From contig JAGHTD010000066.1 in the NCBI GenBank assembly GCA_018065475.1, positions 1-5,135 of the forward strand: a stretch of 5,135 bases of DNA, read 5' to 3'. The notes beneath the pieces were generated by a model. The model did no database searches and was not told the DNA's origin. It saw nothing but the letters and a program-made list of their open reading frames with translations. The first letter of the stretch is position 1. Each line of letters starts with the position of its first letter. Made by a program: the position numbers and the translations under genes. The DNA comes from Candidatus Colimorpha enterica. Its GTDB lineage: Bacteria; Bacillota; Clostridia; Oscillospirales; CAG-272. Of this stretch, positions 1 through 4,866 are shown piece by piece.

Positions 1-456
1 CCAGTGTGTCGGCCCTGCGGGGTTGCAGGTACCGTCGAAGCAGGCGCCCCGCTTGTCGAGGCGGGATTTTAGCATATCGAAGACCTCTCTGTCCCAGGTC
101 GTTATCTCGTCGCCGTAGGCGTAGGCAACGCCCGTTCCCTGCAATTTCTCGGCTCCGTCCCCACGGGATGCACCGATTATATTGCATATACGCCCGAAGA
201 CCTCCACTTCGCCGTCGTTTGACGGCCTTCCGACCGCTTCTTCTCCCCTCAGCTCCCTCATCGGGGCGAGCACGTTACGCTCGAACGTCCCCGCCGTGCA
301 GCCGAGAAAGAGGATCGTCCCCTCCCCCGCCTTGCGGATACGCATGGGGATAACGAAGAAGTCGCAGTAGGTCTTGCCCGATCTCGCCGCGCCCGTCTTG
401 ATGTTCCACCGCCTGTCGGCGTTTCTTATGTATTCTCTCTGTTTTTCAGTAAGCAT
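1..456 (-). CDS. Phage terminase large subunit, N-terminal part (runs off left edge)
   Basis: Reading the minus strand from ATG 456-454 gives 152 open residues to the window edge. The product is the ATPase part of a terminase large subunit, the motor that packages phage DNA into proheads. Visible motifs are a Walker A loop GAARSGKT (residues 22-29), a Walker B strand AYAYGDE (about 111-117) with the catalytic acidic pair, and a TCNP...HW segment (143-152) typical of the PBSX-like/Terminase_3 group of Firmicutes siphoviruses. The C-terminal nuclease domain lies outside the window. The start is secure on the upstream side: an in-frame TAA lies one codon before this ATG, and the next Met (residue 38) is beyond Walker A. 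The ribosome site is poor (only A/G-rich sequence). No small-terminase gene precedes it; a divergent DUF1015 gene begins 73 bases away. Family assignment is confident; whether the full gene is intact cannot be seen. Confidence 0.93.
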   Translation of the reverse strand, partial: MLTEKQREYIRNADRRWNIKTGAARSGKTYCDFFVIPMRIRKAGEGTILFLGCTAGTFERNVLAPMRELRGEEAVGRPSNDGEVEVFGRICNIIGASRGDGAEKLQGTGVAYAYGDEITTWDREVFDMLKSRLDKRGACFDGTCNPAGPTHW

Positions 457-481
457 TTTTTATCTTTTTCTGTTAATATCC

Positions 482-510
482 TTGCTTTTTTACACGATTT
501 GCGGTATAAT
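482..510 (+). promoter_or_regulatory. Sigma-A-type promoter for the DUF1015 gene
   Basis: A perfect -10 box TATAAT (505-510) lies 17 bases after TTGCTT (482-487), a -35 box matching the first three consensus positions. Transcription would start near 517, leaving a very short leader that includes the ribosome site GAGAGGTG (518-525) just before ATG 530. The promoter lies in the divergent gap between the terminase and DUF1015 genes. No equally good promoter was found for the terminase direction. Confidence 0.6.
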
Positions 511-529
511 TTATATTGAGAGGTGTGTT

Positions 530-1621
530 ATGGAAGTTCCTTTTTTCAGCGCAGATATTCTGCTCCCCAAGGCGCTTGACGGCGGCTGGCCGGTCATCGC
601 CTGCGATCAGTTCACGTCGGAACCGTCCTATTGGGAAAAGGCGGCTTCCCTCGCTTCGTCACCCTCTGCTCTCGACCTTATCCTCCCCGAGGTCTATCTC
701 GGCGAAAGTGAAGCGAGAGTGAAAAAAATCAACTCAAATATGCGTTCCTGCCTTGAAAACGGTGTTTTCGAGGAATATCCCGATTCGATGATCGCCGTTT
801 TCCGCACCCTCCCGTCGGGGAAAGTGCGCCGTGGCGTCGTCGGAATGATCCCGCTTGACGAATACGGCGGGCTCGTCCTCCCCACCGAGGCGACGGTACC
901 GGAACGCGTCCCTCCCCGTGTAAAGATCCGCAAAGGCGCTCTCCTCGAGCTCCCGCACATCCTCCTCTTCCTCGACGATCCCGGCTTCACCGCCTTCCCG
1001 TCGGGCGAAGGAAAAGAGCTTTACTCCCTCCCGCTCATGCTCGGAGGCGGCTCGGTCACGGGAAAGCTGATGACCGAAAAAGAAAAGGAGACCTTCCTCT
1101 CGGTCTGCGCCTCGCTAACCGAAAAGAACGGCTTTACCTTCGCCATCGGCGACGGCAACCATTCCCTCGCCGCCGCAAAGGCGTCCGGCTCGTCCTACGC
1201 TCTCGTTGAGGTCGTCAATCTCCGCGACGAAGCGATAGTTTTTGAGCCGATATACCGTCTTATCAAGGGCGTTTCGCCCGACGAGGTCGCTTTGAAGGCA
1301 AAGGAGTTCTTCACCTCAGGTGATTCGTCGGTGACGCTCATATCCGGAAACGGATCGCTCACCCTCCCGCTCGGCGGCCTGCCCGTCAAGGCGGTCGATG
1401 AGTTCGTCTCCTCTCTCGGCTGTGAGGTCGATTACATCCACGGCGAGGAGAACCTCCGTTCCCTCTCGACCGGATCAAACGTCGGCTTCCTCTTCGAGGG
1501 AATAAAAAAGGAAGACCTCTTCCCCTATATCCGTGAAAACGGCGCCCTGCCCCGCAAGACTTTCTCCATGGGCACGGCTTACGAAAAGCGCTACTACCTC
1601 GAAGCAATGAGAATAAAATGA
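530..1621 (+). CDS. DUF1015 family protein
   Basis: Encodes 363 residues recognised as a DUF1015 (COG4198-type) cytoplasmic protein. Family hallmarks are the N-terminal ADILLPKALDGGWPVIACDQFTS segment (about residues 8-30), a central AIGDGNHSLAAAK motif (205-217) in the place of the usual DGHHR-type motif, an IHGEENLRSL segment (303-312) and a C-terminal LPRKTFSMGTAYEKRYY segment (340-356). DUF1015 has no role I can state with certainty; members often lie near serine-biosynthesis genes in Firmicutes, but no such neighbour is seen here. ATG 530 is preferred over the in-frame ATG at 374 because it follows a TATAAT promoter and a GAGAGGTG ribosome site, while the extra 52 residues overlap the terminase gene on the other strand. 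At 363 residues it is shorter than the roughly 400-residue members I recall. It appears monocistronic. Confidence 0.92.
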   Translation: MEVPFFSADILLPKALDGGWPVIACDQFTSEPSYWEKAASLASSPSALDLILPEVYLGESEARVKKINSNMRSCLENGVFEEYPDSMIAVFRTLPSGKVRRGVVGMIPLDEYGGLVLPTEATVPERVPPRVKIRKGALLELPHILLFLDDPGFTAFPSGEGKELYSLPLMLGGGSVTGKLMTEKEKETFLSVCASLTEKNGFTFAIGDGNHSLAAAKASGSSYALVEVVNLRDEAIVFEPIYRLIKGVSPDEVALKAKEFFTSGDSSVTLISGNGSLTLPLGGLPVKAVDEFVSSLGCEVDYIHGEENLRSLSTGSNVGFLFEGIKKEDLFPYIRENGALPRKTFSMGTAYEKRYYLEAMRIK

Positions 1622-1629
1622 GGTTTTGC

Positions 1630-1686
1630 GTTCTTTCTTGAAATGAAAGGTGAGTTTCCTGCGGAAACTCCACAAAGAACTTTCAT
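1630..1686 (+). other. Hairpin cluster after the DUF1015 gene, possible weak terminator
   Basis: An 8-base-pair stem GAGTTTCC / GGAAACTC (1652-1659 with 1663-1670) has a 3-base loop and starts 30 bases after the stop codon. It can be enclosed by GTTCTTT / AAAGAAC (1630-1636 with 1674-1680) or by ATGAAAG / CTTTCAT (1643-1649 with 1680-1686); these two outer pairings share base 1680 and compete. There is no T-tract on either strand, so a Rho-independent terminator is doubtful. It may simply stabilise the 3' end of the transcript. Confidence 0.35.
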
Positions 1687-1710
1687 ACTTGGGGAAAAAG
1701 CGTCTGCGTT

Positions 1711-2032
1711 CGTCAACCTCCATCCGGGTGCGCACCAACTATGAAACGAGGCACCGACTGTCCAGCTCCCTCCGGGAGGGGGCTCCGCGGAGCGGTGGAG
1801 GAGCCCGCGGCATAAGCAATTTCGTATCGTTATAAATAGAAACGAAATGTAATTATTAGTTTTTCATCCATCGGTGAAGATTTCCGTCAAATTAAGCGAT
1901 CGCCGGGCTCCTTCAGTCTCGCATTCGCTCGACAGCTTCCTCCCGGAGGAAGCTGGACACGTGCGTCATCGACATAAAGTTTGTGCCACACCGTGTAGCA
2001 AACATCCTCCCGGAGGAAGGTCTTCCGTGCGT
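1711..2032 (+). repeat. Composite palindromic repeat, copy A
   Basis: This fills most of the gene-free stretch 1622-2103. The core, 1759-1959, begins TGTCC and ends GGACA. Its left arm (1759-1807) and right arm (about 1904-1959) are imperfect inverted repeats: each holds a CAGCT(C/T)CCTCC-type palindrome and a GGAGCCCG / CGGGCTCC block. The left arm contains a 12-base perfect palindrome GCTCCGCGGAGC (1782-1793); the right arm contains an 11-1-11 palindrome (1933-1955). Between the arms lies an AT-rich centre. Positions 1761-1910 align without gaps with 3111-3260, with 132 of 150 bases identical by my count, and the first 50 are all identical. A second hairpin unit to the right (1980-2027) matches the left outer arm of copy B in inverted orientation over 21 bases (2007-2027 with 3058-3078). 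A weaker match extends left to about 1711. The organisation is MITE- or REP-like; no transposase lies inside. Confidence 0.85.
1800..1911 (+). other. Predicted three-stem fold in the core of repeat A (candidate structured RNA)
   Basis: On the plus strand the core can form a closing stem GGAGCCCG (1800-1807) with CGGGCTCC (1904-1911). Inside it is an AT-rich hairpin spanning about 1815-1857, with the conserved TATAAATAGA in its loop. A second hairpin pairs 1861-1868 with 1873-1880 around a CATC loop and uses two G-U pairs. The same fold is available in copy B. This was paired by eye, with no energy calculation. No promoter or terminator bounding a transcript was identified, so expression is unproven. 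Confidence 0.35.
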
Positions 2033-2088
2033 CATCATCTCAAACTCCCCCACCCCACTCACAACAAAACAACAAAAATAATTTATTT

Positions 2089-2094
2089 AGGAGA
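2089..2094 (+). promoter_or_regulatory. Ribosome binding site of the nucleotidyltransferase gene
   Basis: AGGAGA lies 9 bases before ATG 2104, a near-ideal Shine-Dalgarno arrangement that fixes the start. The region just upstream (about 2060-2088) is A/T-rich and C/A-rich. I could not find a convincing -35/-10 pair, so the promoter is not assigned. Confidence 0.8.
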
Positions 2095-2103
2095 TATATT
2101 ATC

Positions 2104-2925
2104 ATGGCAAAAGCAACACTCGTAGTAATGGCAGCCGGAATGGGCAGCCGTTTCGGAGGCATCAAACAGCTCGAACCCGTCGGCGTCAACGGTGAAGTCC
2201 TTCTCGACTATTCCGTTTTCGACGCTATCCGCGCGGGCTTCGACAAGGTCGTCTTCATCATCAAGCACGAGATCGAGGACGATTTCAAGCGCATAGCGGG
2301 CGACCGCATTTCAAAGTACATCGAGACCGAGTACGTCTATCAGACGATCCCCGAGTTCCGTAAAAAGCCCTTCGGCACCGGCGACGCTATCCTTACGACC
2401 GAGCCGGTCATCGACGGCCCCTTCGCAATCATCAACGCCGACGATTTCTACGGCGCAGAGGCGTTCAAGAAGATCAGAGAAGGCCTCGACCTTCCCACCT
2501 ACTCGATGGTCGCTTACGACCTCGCAAACACCCTCTCCGAAAACGGAGGCGTCAGCCGCGGTGTCTGCAAGGTAAGATGCAACTACCTCACCTCGATCAC
2601 CGAAACGCACGGTATCACCAAGGACAGCGGTTTCAAGCCCAACACTCCCGTTTCGATGAATATGTGGGGACTTAAACCCGACATATTCCCCGAGCTCCGC
2701 CGCCGTTTCGAGGAGTTCAAGAAGACCGCCGACGTAACAAAGGACGAGTACCTCATCCCCTCCGTCATCGGCGCGATGAGAGACGACGGGCTCTGCAAGG
2801 TCCGCGTCCTCCGTACCGACGCCGTATGGTTCGGTATGACTTACCGTGAGGATAAGGAGCAGGTCTGCAATAAGATCAAGGCGCTCACCGACGCCGGCGT
2901 TTATCCCGAAAAGCTCTGGGATTAA
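2104..2925 (+). CDS. Sugar-phosphate nucleotidyltransferase family protein
   Basis: Encodes 273 residues of a cytoplasmic nucleotidyltransferase with the GT-A-like Rossmann fold (NTP_transferase, related to RfbA/GlmU N-domains). Such enzymes join a sugar or alcohol phosphate to NTP to make an activated precursor for cell-surface polymers; the substrate here cannot be told. Visible features are the N-terminal nucleotide loop AAGMGSRFGG (residues 10-19) followed by KQLEPVG, a PFGTGDAIL segment (89-97), the metal-site strand FAIINADDFYG (107-117), PVSMNMWGLKPDIF (182-195) and a C-terminal VWFGMTYREDKEQV (241-254). There is no C-terminal left-handed beta-helix, so no acetyltransferase half. It begins after a strong AGGAGA site and ends before a clear terminator, so it seems to be a single-gene unit. 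It lies between two direct copies of the long palindromic repeat. The family is near certain. Confidence 0.95.
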   Translation: MAKATLVVMAAGMGSRFGGIKQLEPVGVNGEVLLDYSVFDAIRAGFDKVVFIIKHEIEDDFKRIAGDRISKYIETEYVYQTIPEFRKKPFGTGDAILTTEPVIDGPFAIINADDFYGAEAFKKIREGLDLPTYSMVAYDLANTLSENGGVSRGVCKVRCNYLTSITETHGITKDSGFKPNTPVSMNMWGLKPDIFPELRRRFEEFKKTADVTKDEYLIPSVIGAMRDDGLCKVRVLRTDAVWFGMTYREDKEQVCNKIKALTDAGVYPEKLWD

Positions 2926-2961
2926 TTTGACCGCCTTCGGCACAACAAAATATCATTTCGT

Positions 2962-2988
2962 AAAGGAGGGCATTTGCCCTCCTTTTTT
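2962..2988 (+). terminator. Rho-independent terminator of the nucleotidyltransferase gene
   Basis: A 10-base-pair stem AAAGGAGGGC (2962-2971) pairs with GCCCTCCTTT (2976-2985) around an ATTT loop and runs into six T residues (2983-2988). It starts 37 bases after the stop codon 2923-2925. Confidence 0.95.
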
Positions 2989-3047
2989 ATGCGTGAACAT
3001 ATCGTTCGGAAACGAATCGCTGTCCGGTGAAGTGCAAACTTATCGGC

Positions 3048-3338
3048 GAGGCACGAACGGAAGACCTTCCTCCGGGAGTGGTATTCACTCCACAGTGAGG
3101 CAATCGTTTGTCCAGCTCCCTCCGGGAGGGGGCTCCGCGGAGCGGTGGAGGAGCCCGCGGTATTAACGATTAAGTATCATTATAAATAGAAACGATACGT
3201 AATTGTTTGTTTTTCATCCATCGGTGAAGATTTACTAACAATAAACCGATCGCCGGGCTCCTTTCGTCACGGCAAGCCGTGCCACCTTCCTCCCGGAGGA
3301 AGGTTTTCCGTGCATCCGTTCCTCGAAGTTCGTGCCTC
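3048..3338 (+). repeat. Composite palindromic repeat, copy B
   Basis: This is the second copy of the long repeat, in the same orientation as copy A and 1350 bases downstream. The gapless core match is 3109-3263. It is bounded by an 11-base perfect inverted repeat, GAGGCACGAAC (3048-3058) and GTTCGTGCCTC (3328-3338). The left outer unit holds GGAGTG / CACTCC (3075-3080 with 3086-3091). The right arm holds CACGGC-AA-GCCGTG (3268-3281) and a 10-1-10 palindrome (3284-3304). The first 50 core bases are identical to copy A, whereas the right arm beyond about 3263 has diverged in sequence but keeps hairpins in similar places. Together with the terminator it accounts for most of gene-free stretch 2926-3426; the bases 2989-3047 show only a small GTTCG-GAAA-CGAAT hairpin (3004-3017). 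Confidence 0.85.
3150..3261 (+). other. Predicted three-stem fold in the core of repeat B
   Basis: This is the equivalent of the fold in copy A. The closing stem is 3150-3157 with 3254-3261. The AT-rich hairpin is better formed here: 3165-3172 pairs with 3200-3207 (eight pairs, one G-U), then an A/G mismatch, then GTATC (3174-3178) with GATAC (3194-3198). The second hairpin, 3211-3218 with 3223-3230, is identical to copy A. Paired by eye; transcription is not shown. Confidence 0.35.
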
Positions 3339-3349
3339 ACCATACAACA

Positions 3350-3374
3350 CGGGAGCACCAAGGCACTCCCCTAC
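3350..3374 (-). repeat. REP palindrome, TGCC/GGTG subtype (copy 1)
   Basis: On the minus strand this reads GTAGGGGAG-TGCC-TT-GGTG-CTCCCG. The nine-base-pair stem includes two G-T pairs and has a TT loop. It is identical at all 25 bases to the copy at 4754-4778, which lies in the opposite orientation. It sits just beyond the right outer arm of composite repeat B and 52 bases before the lipoprotein start. Confidence 0.9.
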
Positions 3375-3426
3375 CAAAATATCATCGTGCCGAAAGCGCA
3401 TGATAAAACCCCCGAAAGGACAAACC

Positions 3427-3993
3427 ATGAAAAAAACGATCGCAACAATTCTTCTGATCCTCGTCGGATTGGCGCTGATTTCCTGCGCGCCGGCGGAAAA
3501 ACCGCTCGAAATAACCCCCGAGGAGGCGAAAAACGTCATAAACTCCCTCCTCCCCGACGCCGTAACGGTCAACGAAATCTTCTTCGGCGAAGGTCTGAAA
3601 TGCGAACCGCCGGCGTCCGACGGCGCTGTTTTCTGCCCCGTTACCGCCGACTGCGGCTTCAAAACCGTCGATGAGATCAAGGCGCTCGCCGAGAAGGTTT
3701 ACTCCGCGGGCTACCTCGATTCGGTTTACGTTTCGGTGTTCGAGGGCACCAAGGACGACGGCGAGGGCATCGCTGTGATTTCCCCGCGTTATAAGGTGAT
3801 TTCGGGTGTGCTTAACGTGAATATTACCGCTAAGAGGTATAATATCAGAACCGTAACTTCGGTCGATAACGTCGAAATAACAGAAAAAACGCCCGAATAC
3901 GTCAAGGTAACGGCAACCGCCGACGGTGAAAAAATGACCTTCACCCTCACGAAACAGGCGGAAAAATGGCTCTTCGCCGGCCCGACGTATTGA
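3427..3993 (+). CDS. Predicted lipoprotein of unknown function
   Basis: Encodes 188 residues. The N-terminus is a lipoprotein signal: MKK, a hydrophobic stretch (residues 5-19) and a lipobox LISC with the lipidated Cys at 20, so the mature protein should be anchored outside the cytoplasmic membrane. The mature part is soluble, mixed alpha/beta in appearance, with three further cysteines (59, 70, 76) and a C-terminal half of alternating strands ending EKWLFAGPTY. I do not recognise a named domain. ATG 3427 is chosen because AAAGGA (3415-3420) lies 6 bases upstream and the signal peptide starts exactly there; an in-frame ATG at 3310 would place 39 residues, partly encoded by repeat sequence, before the signal. 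The RAYT gene starts 7 bases after the stop, so the two may be co-transcribed. No convincing promoter was found upstream. Confidence 0.88.
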   Translation: MKKTIATILLILVGLALISCAPAEKPLEITPEEAKNVINSLLPDAVTVNEIFFGEGLKCEPPASDGAVFCPVTADCGFKTVDEIKALAEKVYSAGYLDSVYVSVFEGTKDDGEGIAVISPRYKVISGVLNVNITAKRYNIRTVTSVDNVEITEKTPEYVKVTATADGEKMTFTLTKQAEKWLFAGPTY

Positions 3994-4000
3994 GGGGAAA

Positions 4001-4732
4001 ATGGAAACCGAGCTGACCGAACGCAGGGAAGCGCGGCTGAAAAGCTACGATTACGGCAAAAACGGCGTGTATTTCGTCACCGTCTGCGTCAAAGAGAGAC
4101 GTGATCTTCTGTCGGAGATCATTTCGGAGGAAGATACTAACGGATTGTCCGTAGGGGAGGGGCTTGCTCCTCCCGTCCAAAAAACGAACGTTTCGCTCGT
4201 AGGGGAGGGGCTTGCTCCTCCCGCTCAAAAAACGAACGGCGTTGCTTCTGATGAAACGGATGGTATTCCCGCCCTTTCCGGAATATCTGTCAGATTAAAA
4301 CCCTGCGGAGAGATCGCCGCCGAACAACTTCGCCTGCTCGAAAATAGATTTCCGCGCGTAACTGTCAGGGATTACGTAATTATGCCCGATCATATTCACG
4401 CGATCATTGTTTTATCCGACAAGGCGGGAGGACCAAGGCAAGCGAAGCGAAGCTCGTGGAGACAGCAAGCTTCGTATCTGCCCTCCCCTACGGCGGACGA
4501 TTCCGTAAAAACAGATGATGCGGGAACAATACGATCCGCAGAAACGTTGAATGACGTGATATGTGCGTTCAAATCGTTGACGTCCCGGATATGCAAACAG
4601 CGTTTCGGCGTAGAAAACATTTTCCAACGTTCCTATTACGATCACATTATCCGTGACCGCGAAGATTACGAGATACGGAGAAAATACATTTACGACAACC
4701 CCGCAAAAAGATATTTTGAATTGAATAAATGA
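4001..4732 (+). CDS. REP-associated tyrosine transposase (RAYT, Y1/HUH family) with REP-derived in-frame insertions
   Basis: Encodes 243 residues of the Y1_Tnp/IS200-like superfamily, RAYT branch: single-strand-specific HUH nucleases that act on REP hairpins in studied bacteria. Visible features are an N-terminal RLKSYDYGKNGVYFVTVCV strand (12-30), the metal-binding HUH-type motif MPDHIHAI (128-135; HIH 131-133), FKS (190-192), the candidate nucleophile tyrosines in RSYYDHIIRDREDY (210-223; Tyr 212/213) and a C-terminal YIYDNP (229-234). All catalytic elements seem present. Two segments look foreign to the family: residues 51-82, from a tandem pair of REPs reading VGEGLAPP twice, and residues about 142-164, from an expanded REP in the other orientation. 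Both keep the frame. Without them the protein would be nearer the usual size of about 185-190 residues. ATG 4001 follows AGGGG by only 3 bases, 7 bases after the lipoprotein stop, so translational coupling is plausible. No terminator follows. Confidence 0.92.
   Translation: METELTERREARLKSYDYGKNGVYFVTVCVKERRDLLSEIISEEDTNGLSVGEGLAPPVQKTNVSLVGEGLAPPAQKTNGVASDETDGIPALSGISVRLKPCGEIAAEQLRLLENRFPRVTVRDYVIMPDHIHAIIVLSDKAGGPRQAKRSSWRQQASYLPSPTADDSVKTDDAGTIRSAETLNDVICAFKSLTSRICKQRFGVENIFQRSYYDHIIRDREDYEIRRKYIYDNPAKRYFELNK
4151..4175 (+). repeat. REP palindrome inside the RAYT gene, GGGC/GCTC subtype (copy 2)
   Basis: Reads GTAGGGGAG-GGGC-TT-GCTC-CTCCCG. The nine-base-pair stem has one G-T pair and a TT loop. 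It begins at RAYT codon 51 and is translated as VGEGLAPP. It is identical at all 25 bases to 4199-4223 and, inverted, to 4867-4891. Confidence 0.93.
4199..4223 (+). repeat. REP palindrome inside the RAYT gene, GGGC/GCTC subtype (copy 3)
   Basis: Second member of the tandem pair, identical over 25 bases to 4151-4175 and in the same frame, giving a second VGEGLAPP at residues 67-74 of the transposase. Confidence 0.93.
4425..4491 (-). repeat. Expanded REP-like palindrome inside the RAYT gene (copy 4)
   Basis: The left end CGGGAGGACCAAGGCA (4425-4440) and right end CTCCCCTAC (4483-4491) match the two ends of an inverted REP, but 42 extra bases lie between them. The middle contains its own GAAGCT / AGCTTC inverted pair (4448-4453 with 4468-4473). 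On the minus strand it reads GTAGGGGAG ... CTCCCG. It encodes residues about 142-164 of the transposase, just after the HUH strand, where the family has a variable loop. Confidence 0.65.
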
Positions 4733-4753
4733 TATAAATAATACGTATCACCC

Positions 4754-4778
4754 GTAGGGGAGTGCCTTGGTGCTCCCG
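4754..4778 (+). repeat. REP palindrome downstream of the RAYT gene, TGCC/GGTG subtype (copy 5)
   Basis: Reads GTAGGGGAG-TGCC-TT-GGTG-CTCCCG and starts 21 bases after the RAYT stop codon. It is a perfect inverted copy of 3350-3374, so the two bracket the lipoprotein-RAYT unit. It has no T-tract, so it is not a classical terminator, though it could protect the transcript's 3' end. Confidence 0.93.
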
Positions 4779-4866
4779 CTGCTGCCAAATGCAAAATTGA
4801 TAAAATACCGTAGAATAAAGTATCTCACATCAAGATATAATAATCGCAAAATCGTTTGTGTATTTG

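Larger units (their letters stand above)
4151..4246 (+). repeat. In-frame 48-base tandem duplication in the RAYT gene
   Basis: Two units, 4151-4198 and 4199-4246, each begin with a REP palindrome followed by an A-rich CAAAAAACGAACG tail. The first 40 bases of the units differ at only two positions; the last eight have diverged. The unit is 16 codons, so the frame is kept: VGEGLAPPVQKTNVSL then VGEGLAPPAQKTNGVA. Confidence 0.9.

Noticed and set aside
489..510. Alternative -35 box TTTACA (489-494) for the DUF1015 promoter
   Set aside because: Better match to consensus than TTGCTT, but only 10 bases from TATAAT, too short for sigma-A spacing.
374..529. N-terminal extension of the DUF1015 protein from ATG 374
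   Set aside because: It overlaps the terminase coding sequence on the other strand, lies upstream of the TATAAT promoter, and the family start matches MEVPFFSADILLPKAL at 530.
1831..1836. TATAAA inside both long repeats as a -10 promoter box
   Set aside because: No -35 element at 16-18 bases upstream in either copy; the motif is better explained as the loop of the conserved hairpin.
1874..2125. Plus-strand open frame of 83 codons in repeat A
   Set aside because: It is encoded by hairpin sequence and runs past the nucleotidyltransferase start with no ribosome site of its own.
2311..2943. Long minus-strand open frame (210 codons) across the nucleotidyltransferase gene
   Set aside because: It is antisense to a well-recognised family protein with a proper ribosome site and terminator, and has no recognisable motif of its own; a shadow of third-position composition.
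3310..3426. Upstream start for the lipoprotein at ATG 3310
   Set aside because: It would place repeat-encoded residues ahead of a clear signal peptide that begins at ATG 3427, which has its own AAAGGA site.
4151..4223. Possible CRISPR array from evenly spaced palindromic repeats
   Set aside because: There are only two adjacent units, the spacers are near-identical rather than unique, the repeats lie in a coding frame and no cas genes are present.
3947..4228. Minus-strand open frame with two GRSKPLPY repeats
   Set aside because: It is antisense to the RAYT gene and produced by the two REP copies.
4754..4778. REP palindrome as a terminator for the RAYT gene
   Set aside because: A strong stem, but followed by CTGCTGCC rather than a T-tract.
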